From contig JAZRVO010000031.1 of NCBI GenBank assembly GCA_045599185.1, positions 62,001 to 126,000 of the forward strand: 64,000 bases of DNA. Reading direction: 5' to 3'. This stretch comes from UBA1240 sp045599185 (GTDB taxonomy: Bacteria > Spirochaetota > Spirochaetia > Treponematales > Treponemataceae). Position numbers and translations under genes: made by a program. The notes beneath the pieces are model-generated. The model saw only the letters and a list, made by a program, of their open reading frames with translations. It was not told the DNA's origin and did not search any database. How positions within the stretch are numbered: position 1 is the first letter of the stretch; every line of letters starts with the position of its first letter. Positions 25,034 to 33,208 of this stretch are shown here, in pieces.

Positions 25034-26092
25034 ATGCAGATTGGTATTATTGGTGCAACCGGTTACGTAGGCGCAGAACTTGTGCGGCTTTTGCTTCAGC
25101 ATCCCAAGGTAAAGCGGCTGCATTTAAGTTCAGTTTCGTTTGAAGGTAAAAGCCTTTTTGAAATTTATCCAAACTTTTATGAACGCTGCGATTCTGTGCT
25201 TAAAAGTGCAGAAGAAGTTGTAGACGCTTCTGACATTATTTTTACCGCACTGCCGCATGGTGTTGCCGAAAAATACGCCGACGAATGCATCAGAAAAAAC
25301 AAGAAACTTATCGACCTTTCTGCCGATTTCCGCTTTGACGAAGACGAAATTACTTTTACCAAATGGTACAAGGAATCGTGGAAATTCCCTGAAACCCACA
25401 AAGAATCGGTTTACGGCTTGCCGGAAATGAACCGCAAGAAAATTGCCAAGGCACGCATCATCGGTAATCCGGGCTGCTATGTTACTGCCGCAACGCTGGC
25501 ACTTCTGCCTGCAATAGAAAACGGCCTCATTAAGCTAGACCCGATTATTGTAGATGCAAAAAGCGGCGTTACCGGTACCGGACGCAATGCAAGCATGAAA
25601 AACCATTTCAGTGAATGCGGTGAGGCTTTTTCTCCGTACGCAGTTGGCGCACACCGCCACCAGCCGGAAATTGAACACAACCTTACAAAGGCCGCCGAAG
25701 CCCCGTGCAGCGTTATTTTTACGCCGCACCTTGTGCCTATGAACCGCGGCATTATCTGTACAAGCTACGCCCAGCTTAACGAAGCAATCTATACTTCGGC
25801 AGACGTTGATACGAATACCCGCATTTTCCGCCGCCTGTATCAGGACTTTTATATGGAAGACAAATTCGTCCGTATTTTGCCTGCCGGAATGGTACCGACA
25901 ACCAAAAATGTACGCTATTCAAACTACTGCGACATTTCGGTACATGTTGTGCAGAACGGTAGAATGCTTGAAGTTTGTTCCGCCCTTGACAACATGCTTA
26001 AAGGTGCTGCCGGTCAGGCTGTGCAGAACATGAACATCATGTGCGGCTTTAAAGAAGACTGCGGAATTGATATGATTCCGCCAGCCTTTTAA
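25034..26092 (+). CDS. argC: N-acetyl-gamma-glutamyl-phosphate reductase
   Basis: NADPH-dependent reduction step of arginine synthesis. 352 residues. The Rossmann start is IGIIGATGYVGAELVRLLLQHP, and the catalytic cysteine is in IGNPGCYVTAATLAL at about residue 153. HLVPMNRGI lies further on. GGAAAGAG lies before the ATG. First gene of argC-J-B-D; the leader holds two ARG-box-like sites. Confidence 0.96.
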   Translation: MQIGIIGATGYVGAELVRLLLQHPKVKRLHLSSVSFEGKSLFEIYPNFYERCDSVLKSAEEVVDASDIIFTALPHGVAEKYADECIRKNKKLIDLSADFRFDEDEITFTKWYKESWKFPETHKESVYGLPEMNRKKIAKARIIGNPGCYVTAATLALLPAIENGLIKLDPIIVDAKSGVTGTGRNASMKNHFSECGEAFSPYAVGAHRHQPEIEHNLTKAAEAPCSVIFTPHLVPMNRGIICTSYAQLNEAIYTSADVDTNTRIFRRLYQDFYMEDKFVRILPAGMVPTTKNVRYSNYCDISVHVVQNGRMLEVCSALDNMLKGAAGQAVQNMNIMCGFKEDCGIDMIPPAF

Positions 26093-26143
26093 GTTTTTCA
26101 GTTTGTAAAAAACTTTAGGAATGCGATTTTTGAGGAAAAATAT

Positions 26144-27364
26144 ATGATTAAACAGATAGAAGGCGGCGTTTGTGCACCGCTTGGTTTTACGGCAAACGGT
26201 GTTCTTGCAGGCATTAAGGCCGGCAGAACAAAAAATGACCTGGCTCTCATTTATTCGGAAAAACCGTGCAATGCGGCCGGTGTTTTTACAAAAAACCTTG
26301 TAAAGGCTGAAGCGGTAAAGCTTACCAGAGAAAATTTGAAGAACGGAAAAGCCCAGGGTGTAATTGCCAATTCGGGCAATGCAAATGCTTGTACCGGCGA
26401 ACAGGGTGCAAAAAATGCCCTTCGCATGGCACAGGCTGCCGCAAGCGCCCTTAAAATTTCCAGTGACGACGTGGTTGTTTGTTCAACCGGCGTAATTGGC
26501 CAGCAGATTAACATTGAAGCAATTGAAAAAGCCCTGCCAAACCTTGCTGCCGGGTTAAGCAAAACCGGCAATGTTGCCGCCCGCGAAGCAATTATGACAA
26601 CAGACACGGTTTATAAAGAAGTTGCCGTAGAGTTTGAACTTGGCGGAAAAACCGTGCACATCGGTACAATGGCAAAAGGTTCGGGCATGATTCACATTAA
26701 CATGGGAACAATGCTTGCATTTATGACAACCGACTGCGCAATAAGCAGTGCCATGCTTGACAGTGCCCTGCGCGAAACAATTGAAGGCACTTACAACTGC
26801 ATTTCGGTTGACGGCGATACAAGTACAAACGACACTTTGACGATTTTGGCTAACGGCATGGCCGGAAATGCGGAAATTACTGAAAAAAATGCTGACTATG
26901 CACTTTTTGTAGAAGCCCTTAACCAGATTAACACAATGATGGCGCGCAAGATTGCTGCCGACGGTGAAGGCGCAGAGCACCTGATTGAATGCGTTGTTAA
27001 AGGTGCAAAAACCGTTGAATCTGCGCGCGTGCTTGCAAAGTCTGTAATCAGTTCAAGCTTGGTAAAGGCTGCATTTTTTGGTGCAGACGCAAACTGGGGG
27101 CGCATCCTTTGCGCAATGGGTTATTCCGGCGAACTGTTCAGCCCTGAAAAAGTATGCGTAAGTTTTACCAACAGCAAGGGAACAATTGATGTTTGCAAAA
27201 ACGGTGCAAACCTTGATTTTGACGAAGACAAGGCAAAAATTGTTTTAACCGAAAAAGAAGTTCAGATTGCCATTGATTTGCAGGAAGGTAACTGTACCGG
27301 TACTGCATGGGGCTGCGATTTGACTTACAATTATGTAAAAATAAACGGAGATTACAGAACATGA
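26144..27364 (+). CDS. argJ: Bifunctional glutamate N-acetyltransferase / amino-acid acetyltransferase
   Basis: Recycles the acetyl group from N-acetylornithine to glutamate; bifunctional forms also use acetyl-CoA. The 406-residue precursor normally self-cleaves before a threonine nucleophile in an ATML motif. Here the motif reads MGTMLAFMTTD (Thr at about residue 189), with Gly in place of the usual Ala. KGSGMIHIN precedes it and AFFGADANWGRI lies in the beta chain, both typical. The stop overlaps the argB ATG (ATGA). Whether it is mono- or bifunctional cannot be decided here; no argA or argE is seen in the window. Confidence 0.93.
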   Translation: MIKQIEGGVCAPLGFTANGVLAGIKAGRTKNDLALIYSEKPCNAAGVFTKNLVKAEAVKLTRENLKNGKAQGVIANSGNANACTGEQGAKNALRMAQAAASALKISSDDVVVCSTGVIGQQINIEAIEKALPNLAAGLSKTGNVAAREAIMTTDTVYKEVAVEFELGGKTVHIGTMAKGSGMIHINMGTMLAFMTTDCAISSAMLDSALRETIEGTYNCISVDGDTSTNDTLTILANGMAGNAEITEKNADYALFVEALNQINTMMARKIAADGEGAEHLIECVVKGAKTVESARVLAKSVISSSLVKAAFFGADANWGRILCAMGYSGELFSPEKVCVSFTNSKGTIDVCKNGANLDFDEDKAKIVLTEKEVQIAIDLQEGNCTGTAWGCDLTYNYVKINGDYRT

Positions 27365-28224
27365 TTTCAAATTCTGACTGGACTGACGTACTTGTTCAGG
27401 CTTTGCCTTACATTCAGCGTTACTGGGGCAAAACCTTTGTTGTAAAATATGGCGGCAATGCCATGCTTAATCAGGAACTTAAGCAGGCCGTTATGGAAGA
27501 CCTGGTTCTGATGAATCTTGTAGGCATTCGTACCGTGCTTGTGCATGGCGGCGGTCCGGAAATAAATGCAGGCCTTGCAAAAATAGGCAAAGAACCGAAG
27601 TTTGTAAACGGGCTTCGCTATACTGACGAAGAAACGATGGAAGTTGTTCAGCAGGTTTTGGCCGGTAAGCTGAACAAGGAAATTGTAGCACTTTTGCAGA
27701 AAGCCGGCGGAAAGGCTGTTGGTCTTTGCGGTATTGACGGCGGAATGCTTGAAGCCGTAAAAATGAACAATAACGGCGTAGATTTGGGCTTTGTTGGCGA
27801 AGTTACGAATATTGACGTTTCTATAGTAGAAAACCTGATGAAAGACGGATTTATTCCGGTAATTTCTACCGTGGCAGGCGGCGCCGGTGACGACGTTCAT
27901 TCTTACAATATCAATGCTGATACCGCGGCTGCAAAAATTGCCGTTGCGCTAAAAGCCGAAAAATTTGTTCAGATGACAAATGTTCCCGGCCTTCTGCGCG
28001 ACGTTAACGACCCGTCTTCTTTAATTTCCGTATTGAAGCGGGAAGACATTCCCCAGCTGGTAGAAAGCGGCGTAATTAGCAGCGGCATGATACCGAAAGT
28101 TGAATGCTGTACCGAAGCCCTTGAAGGCGGCGTTCTGCGCACCCACATTATAGACGGCCGCGTACCCCACGCACTGCTTCTTGAAGTTTTCAGCGACCGC
28201 GGCGCCGGTACAATGATTTTGTAA
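27361..28224 (+). CDS. argB: Acetylglutamate kinase
   Basis: Phosphorylates N-acetylglutamate. The start was placed at ATG 27361, which overlaps the argJ stop; the frame extends upstream but has no better site. It encodes 287 residues with the amino-acid kinase motifs VVKYGGNAM, VLVHGGGPEINA and NINADTAAAKIAVALKAEK. Arginine feedback residues cannot be judged by eye. Confidence 0.95.
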   Translation: MISNSDWTDVLVQALPYIQRYWGKTFVVKYGGNAMLNQELKQAVMEDLVLMNLVGIRTVLVHGGGPEINAGLAKIGKEPKFVNGLRYTDEETMEVVQQVLAGKLNKEIVALLQKAGGKAVGLCGIDGGMLEAVKMNNNGVDLGFVGEVTNIDVSIVENLMKDGFIPVISTVAGGAGDDVHSYNINADTAAAKIAVALKAEKFVQMTNVPGLLRDVNDPSSLISVLKREDIPQLVESGVISSGMIPKVECCTEALEGGVLRTHIIDGRVPHALLLEVFSDRGAGTMIL

Positions 28225-28247
28225 CTTAGTATTTTAGGAAGAAAATT

Positions 28248-29426
28248 ATGGCAGGAATTATTGCAAACAATTTTGGAAGCCTTTCGGTAGTGTTCAAAAG
28301 CGGCAATGGCGCAGAACTTACTGCCGAAGACGGAAAAAAATACATTGATTTTGTTTCGGGAATCGGGGTTAACTGCCTTGGGCACAATCACCCGGCCTTA
28401 GTTTCGGCAATTACGGAACAGGCTCAGAAACAGATTCATATTTCAAACTATTACAATTCTGATGTAGGACTGGCTTTTGCCAGAGAAATTACAAAAGCAG
28501 CAGGAATGGACTGCGTTTATTTCTGTAACTCCGGGGCAGAAGCAAACGAAGCAGCAATTAAGCTTGCTCGCAAATATGGCTGGCTTTTAGACCAGCAGGA
28601 AAAAAACAAGGCCGTTCCGCGCAAAACGATTGTTACGCTGGAAAAATCTTTCCACGGCCGTTCGCTTGCAACATTGCGGGCAACTGGTCAGGACAAATTC
28701 CACGCAGACAGTTTTGCACCGTACCCTGACGGTTTTAGGCACATTAAACCCGGCGATTACGAAGCATTAAAAACTGCTTTCGATTCTTCTGTTTGCGGCT
28801 TTTTGATGGAATGCGTGCAGGGTGAAGGCGGCGTAAACCTGATAGACGCAGACTGGGCAAAAGCAGCCTGTGACGCAGCCCGCGCAGCCGGTGCACTGGT
28901 AATGATTGACGAAGTTCAGACCGGCATGGGAAGAACCGGCACGCTTTTTGCAAGTGCCGCAATGGATTTGCACCCGGACGTAATTACCTGCGCAAAAGGT
29001 ATTGCAGGCGGCGTACCGATGGGAGCATGCATTTATGGCGGTAAAGCCACCGACGTTTTTGTAGCAGGCGATCATCAGTCTACATTTGGCGGCAACCCGC
29101 TTGCCTGTGCCTGCGGCCGCGCCGTATTGAAAGAATTGCAGAGTCCCGGCTTTTTGGACAATGTAAACGCTGCCGGCGAATTTATCCGCGAAACGATAAA
29201 AAGCTGGAACCTGCCTTGCGTTACCGAAGTACGCGGCAAAGGTCTGATGATTGGTATTGACGTAACAATGGTACCGGGCGAAGTGCAGAAAAAATGCCTT
29301 GCAAATGGTTTGTGCGTAAGCACCGCCGGTACAAAAACCGTACGCTTTTTGCCGCCGTTAATTCTTGACAAAGCTACCGCCGAAAAAGGCCTGGCAATTT
29401 TTAAAGACGTGCTTTTGTCGTTTTAA
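28248..29426 (+). CDS. argD: Acetylornithine aminotransferase
   Basis: PLP-dependent class III aminotransferase converting N-acetylglutamate semialdehyde to N-acetylornithine. 392 residues. Motifs: FCNSGAEANEAAIKLAR, then FHGRSLATL, then MIDEVQTGMGRTG. The Schiff-base lysine is in ITCAKGIAGGVPMGA. AGGAAG lies before the ATG, 23 bp after argB. Last gene of the operon, followed by a terminator. Confidence 0.95.
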   Translation: MAGIIANNFGSLSVVFKSGNGAELTAEDGKKYIDFVSGIGVNCLGHNHPALVSAITEQAQKQIHISNYYNSDVGLAFAREITKAAGMDCVYFCNSGAEANEAAIKLARKYGWLLDQQEKNKAVPRKTIVTLEKSFHGRSLATLRATGQDKFHADSFAPYPDGFRHIKPGDYEALKTAFDSSVCGFLMECVQGEGGVNLIDADWAKAACDAARAAGALVMIDEVQTGMGRTGTLFASAAMDLHPDVITCAKGIAGGVPMGACIYGGKATDVFVAGDHQSTFGGNPLACACGRAVLKELQSPGFLDNVNAAGEFIRETIKSWNLPCVTEVRGKGLMIGIDVTMVPGEVQKKCLANGLCVSTAGTKTVRFLPPLILDKATAEKGLAIFKDVLLSF

Positions 29427-29440
29427 CAGACGATTTTAAT

Positions 29441-29481
29441 GAAAGGCAGAGTTTTTGGTTTGCAAAAACTTTGCCTTTTTT
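29441..29481 (+). terminator. Terminator after the arg operon
   Basis: AAAGGCAgAGTTTTT pairs with AAAAACTtTGCCTTT, followed by a T-run, about 15 bp after the argD stop. Confidence 0.88.
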
Positions 29482-29574
29482 GTAAATTAAACAAGGCTTT
29501 TTATTTTAAGGCCGGTTTTTCAGCCGGTTGAATTATGGAAGTTTTAATTCTTTAAATTATAAGGAAATAATAAT

Positions 29575-30606
29575 ATGGTAACAATTCCTAAAAACTATAA
29601 GCCGCTGCTTAGCGTAAAGGAAACTGAACATGCGGTTGTAATGATTAAAGATTTTTTTCAGCTGGCACTTTCTACCGAACTGAACCTGACCCGCGTTACT
29701 GCACCGCTTTTTGTACCAAAAGGCACCGGCCTTAACGACGACCTGAACGGCGTAGAACGCCCGGTAAGTTTTCCAGTAAAAACAATGAACGAACAGGTTC
29801 TTGAAATCGTTCATTCGCTGGCAAAATGGAAGCGCGTAAAAATTACCGACCTTGACTTGCAGAAAGGTTTCGGCATTTATACGGACATGAATGCAATTCG
29901 TGCCGACGAAGATTTGGACAACATTCATTCGCTTTACGTTGACCAGTGGGACTGGGAAATGGTTATTGACCCGGCACAGCGCAACGTTGAATTTTTGAAA
30001 AGCGTTGTAAGAAAAGTTTACAACTGCCTTAAACGCACTGAATTTTACATTTACGACCACTTTCCGCAGATTAAACCTGTTCTGCCGGAAGAAATAACCT
30101 TCATTCATTCTGAAGATTTGCTTGCCCAGTACCCTGATTTAAGCGTAAAGGAACGCGAAACCGAAGCCTGTAAAAAATATGGCGCAGTTTTCATCATCGG
30201 TATTGGCGCACCTCTGGCAAACGGTCAGCTGCACGACGGCCGCGCCCCAGACTACGACGACTGGATTACAGAAACGCCGGACGGAAAACGCGGTCTGAAC
30301 GGTGACCTTTTGCTGTGGAATCCGGTTCTTGAAAGCGCATTTGAAATTTCTTCAATGGGCGTGCGCGTTTCGCCGGAATCGCTTAAAAGACAGCTAGAAC
30401 AGCGCGGCTGCCCTGAACGCGCCGAACTGTACTTCCACAAAAAGCTTCTTAACGGCGAACTTAAGCAGTCTTGCGGCGGCGGCATCGGTCAGTCTCGCCT
30501 TTGCATGTACTTTTTGCGCAAAGCCCACATTGGCGAAACGCAGGTTAGTACCTGGCCAAAAGAAATGATTGATGAATGCAGTAAAGCCGGTATTCCGCTG
30601 CTTTAA
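29575..30606 (+). CDS. asnA: Aspartate-ammonia ligase (asparagine synthetase A)
   Basis: Makes asparagine from aspartate, ammonia and ATP. 343 residues, class II aminoacyl-tRNA-synthetase-like fold. Recognisable family blocks: SFPVKTMNEQVLEIVHSLAKWKR, GIYTDMNAIRADE, YVDQWDWE, DYDDWITETPDGKRGLNGD and SCGGGIGQSRLCM. AAGGAA lies before the ATG. It stands alone after the arg operon, flanked by terminators. Confidence 0.96.
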   Translation: MVTIPKNYKPLLSVKETEHAVVMIKDFFQLALSTELNLTRVTAPLFVPKGTGLNDDLNGVERPVSFPVKTMNEQVLEIVHSLAKWKRVKITDLDLQKGFGIYTDMNAIRADEDLDNIHSLYVDQWDWEMVIDPAQRNVEFLKSVVRKVYNCLKRTEFYIYDHFPQIKPVLPEEITFIHSEDLLAQYPDLSVKERETEACKKYGAVFIIGIGAPLANGQLHDGRAPDYDDWITETPDGKRGLNGDLLLWNPVLESAFEISSMGVRVSPESLKRQLEQRGCPERAELYFHKKLLNGELKQSCGGGIGQSRLCMYFLRKAHIGETQVSTWPKEMIDECSKAGIPLL

Positions 30607-30626
30607 TTTTATAATTCATGCTGAAT

Positions 30627-30670
30627 TAAAAGCACAATTGCCGCCAAAAGCGCAGTTGTGCTTTTTTTTT
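30627..30670 (+). terminator. Terminator after asnA
   Basis: AAAAGCACAA pairs with TTGTGCTTTT around an 18-nt loop. A run of nine T follows the stem. Confidence 0.85.
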
Positions 30671-30785
30671 GCGGAATTTTTATGCGTTCAATTTGAAAAA
30701 AATGGACTTGCGGCAAAGGCAAAACATGGGGTTTATGGCCGCTTTGCGGTTGATTATTGTAGCAATTTAACGTAATTTTATTTTT

Positions 30786-32444
30786 ATGCAAGTATACTTC
30801 GTCACAATTTTAAAAGAAACAAATGCCCGCTGGCTGCCTTTGCAGGCTGCAAATGCCGCAGCAATGCTGCAAAATGCCGGGCTTTCTAACCTTGGTTTTA
30901 GCCTTTTGGATTTGTCTTTTGACGAAGCTGCCCAAAGCAAAAAAACGCCTGCCGATTTGCTGAGTGATTCAATTTTTTCAAAACATGCCGCAAACGGCAA
31001 AAAGCAGAAAATGGCAGTATTTTTCAGCCTTTTTAACTGGAACGTGGCAGAAAGCCTTTTGTGCGTGGAAAAAATTAAGGAAAAAGCCGAAAAAAACGGC
31101 GTAAATGCCGGCGATTTAACTTTTGCTGCCATGGGCGACAATGTTTCTGCGCGTTTTGAATGCGGCAAAAATGCACCGGCTGGTGACGACCTTGCCGTTT
31201 TTGACTTTTTAATTGCCGGTGAAGCAGAAACCGCCTGCCTTAACCTTGTAAAGGAACTTCTGGCCTGCGAAGCCGGTGGCAAAAATGCAAAAACTTCCAT
31301 TAAAAATAGAATCCGCTTTGGCATTGAAGAAAACCTTGAAAAATTGCCGTCGCCGTGGCTGGGCAAGGTTATAGACCCGGTAACTTACAACGGCGCAGTT
31401 TTGCAGCTTGGGCGCACAGGCGGTCAGCCGCGTTATGTGCCTGCTGCACGCGTAGAAAAGGAACTTGAAATTTTTGCCAGAAAACGCGTGCCGGACGTTT
31501 TTGTTCTTGATGAAAATTTTGGCGCAAACAAGGACCGCGCCCTGCAGATGCTGCGCCTTTTTGGAAAAAAACTTGGCAATGCGCATTTTTGCTTCAATTT
31601 GGCGGCGCAAGGCATTGATAAACAGCTTGCGGCCAGTTTGTCCCAGCTTGCATGTTCCCTTCAAATTGAATTTAACAGTGTGCGGAACGTTGACCGCAAG
31701 GCTTTCAGCAAAAAAATAGCAGTTCTTAACGAATACGATTTGGCTTTTGGCTTTAACCTTGTTTACGGCGCGCCAAACGATACTTTGCCGGGCTTTAAGG
31801 AAAGCGTTGATTTTGCCTTAAGCCTTTATCCCAACAACCTGGAATTTTCTCGTTTTAGCGCGGTAAGTGGCAGTAAAATTTATCAGGAAGCACAGAAAGC
31901 AGGCCTTAAAACGGAAGGCAAGCCGCCGTATCTGGTTCAGCATGCACCAACTTTTTCCAGCGGAGACTTGCTGAAAGCGGAACATCTGGCTTTTGCCTGC
32001 GACGTTTTCTATTCATGCGGAAGGGCAGTGGGCTGGTTTATGCCGGTTTTGCAGCCGCTTCGCATAAAGCCTTCGCAGTTTTTAACGGATTTTGCCGAAT
32101 GGCAGCGCTGCAACAACTGTGCCCAGAATACTGGTTTTAATCCTGTTTTTTGCAGCCATCAGGAACTGGAACGGATGCAGCTTTCGTTTTTGCAGTTTAA
32201 ATATGAAGAAAAGCATCTTTCTTACGCCATACCTGCAATGGCCGACATGGTGCGCTTAAACGGTGCGCTTGCCCGGCTTTGGGGCGAAGGCGAAGAATCG
32301 GTGCTGGAACTTTCTTACAGCCCGGAAGACATTTTGTCGCCGGAAGCCGGGAATATTCTGGCGTTTGTGGATCAGGCGTGCATGGAAGACTGTAAAATCC
32401 GCACTTTTATTGGCGACGACGGCCCGGATTTTGAGTATCTGTAA
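30786..32444 (+). CDS. B12-binding/radical-SAM-like protein lacking the cluster cysteines
   Basis: 552 residues. The N-terminal ~170 residues resemble the cobalamin-binding-like Rossmann domain of B12-binding radical SAM proteins. The middle follows the DUF4080-type radical SAM layout: PRYVPAARVEKELEIFARKRVPDVFVLDENF, FNLVYGAPNDTLPGFKESVDFAL, and the C-terminal GKPPYLVQHAPTFSSGDLLKAE. The segment where CxxxCxxC should sit (about residues 198-215) reads GAVLQLGRTGGQPRYVP, with no cysteine. A separate CNNC...FC group occurs near residue 443. It therefore probably cannot bind the SAM cluster in the normal way; it may be a degenerate or repurposed paralogue. Single gene with a weak ribosome-binding site. 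Confidence 0.75.
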   Translation: MQVYFVTILKETNARWLPLQAANAAAMLQNAGLSNLGFSLLDLSFDEAAQSKKTPADLLSDSIFSKHAANGKKQKMAVFFSLFNWNVAESLLCVEKIKEKAEKNGVNAGDLTFAAMGDNVSARFECGKNAPAGDDLAVFDFLIAGEAETACLNLVKELLACEAGGKNAKTSIKNRIRFGIEENLEKLPSPWLGKVIDPVTYNGAVLQLGRTGGQPRYVPAARVEKELEIFARKRVPDVFVLDENFGANKDRALQMLRLFGKKLGNAHFCFNLAAQGIDKQLAASLSQLACSLQIEFNSVRNVDRKAFSKKIAVLNEYDLAFGFNLVYGAPNDTLPGFKESVDFALSLYPNNLEFSRFSAVSGSKIYQEAQKAGLKTEGKPPYLVQHAPTFSSGDLLKAEHLAFACDVFYSCGRAVGWFMPVLQPLRIKPSQFLTDFAEWQRCNNCAQNTGFNPVFCSHQELERMQLSFLQFKYEEKHLSYAIPAMADMVRLNGALARLWGEGEESVLELSYSPEDILSPEAGNILAFVDQACMEDCKIRTFIGDDGPDFEYL

Positions 32445-32545
32445 GCAGGTTCTGGTTTTACGCAAAAGTGAAAAAATTTGAAAAAAAAATAAAAAAATGT
32501 TAGTTTTCACTTGCCGTTTTAATTTTGAATGAGTAATTTTTTTAT

Positions 32546-33190
32546 ATGAGCGATACAAAAGAACAAGAAAACATGAAAAACGAACAGCAGGCTGAACAGG
32601 CCGCTGCTGAAAATGTTGCTGAAGAAACTTCTGCCGGTGAAAAAGCCGCCGAAGAGCCAAAAGAACAGACGATTGAAGATAAATATGCTGAACTTGAAAA
32701 ACAGTATGCTGAACTGAAAGATAACTATTTGCGCAAGGTTGCCGATTTTGACAATTACCGCAAGCGCATGATTAAGGAAAAACAGGACGCTTTTGATTAT
32801 GCCAACACTGCAATTCTGACAGATCTGGTTGCAATTCTTGACGACTTTGACCGCGGCCTTGCTGCCGCAGCAGATGCAAAGGAAGTTAAGGCAGTTATTG
32901 ACGGCGTAAAAATGATTAACAAGCAGATGCACGGCTTTCTGGAATCAAAATACAACCTTTCTTCTTACTGCGAACCTGGCGATGCTTTTGACCCTAACAT
33001 TCACGAAGCAATTGCAAGCGTACCGGGTCCGGTTGAAGAACCTGTATGCGCAGAAGTTTACCTTAAAGGCTATAAACTTAAAGACCGCGTAATCCGCCAC
33101 GCTAAGGTAATGGTTCACATGCCTGCACCAAAGGCAGAAGATACTGCAGATTCTGCTAATGCTGAATCTGGCGAACAAACTGAAAACTAA
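32546..33190 (+). CDS. grpE: GrpE, nucleotide-exchange factor of DnaK
   Basis: 214 residues. The acidic, disordered N-terminal ~45 residues are followed by the long GrpE helix (EKQYAELKDNYLRKVADFDNYRKRM). The C-terminal beta domain is at about residues 145-195 (FDPNIHEAIASVPGP, EVYLKGYKLKDRVIRHAKVMV). The ribosome-binding site is poor. It is followed 18 bp later by dnaK. No CIRCE (TTAGCACTC-type) inverted repeat is visible upstream. Confidence 0.95.
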   Translation: MSDTKEQENMKNEQQAEQAAAENVAEETSAGEKAAEEPKEQTIEDKYAELEKQYAELKDNYLRKVADFDNYRKRMIKEKQDAFDYANTAILTDLVAILDDFDRGLAAAADAKEVKAVIDGVKMINKQMHGFLESKYNLSSYCEPGDAFDPNIHEAIASVPGPVEEPVCAEVYLKGYKLKDRVIRHAKVMVHMPAPKAEDTADSANAESGEQTEN

Positions 33191-33208
33191 TCAAGTAGGA
33201 GATATACT

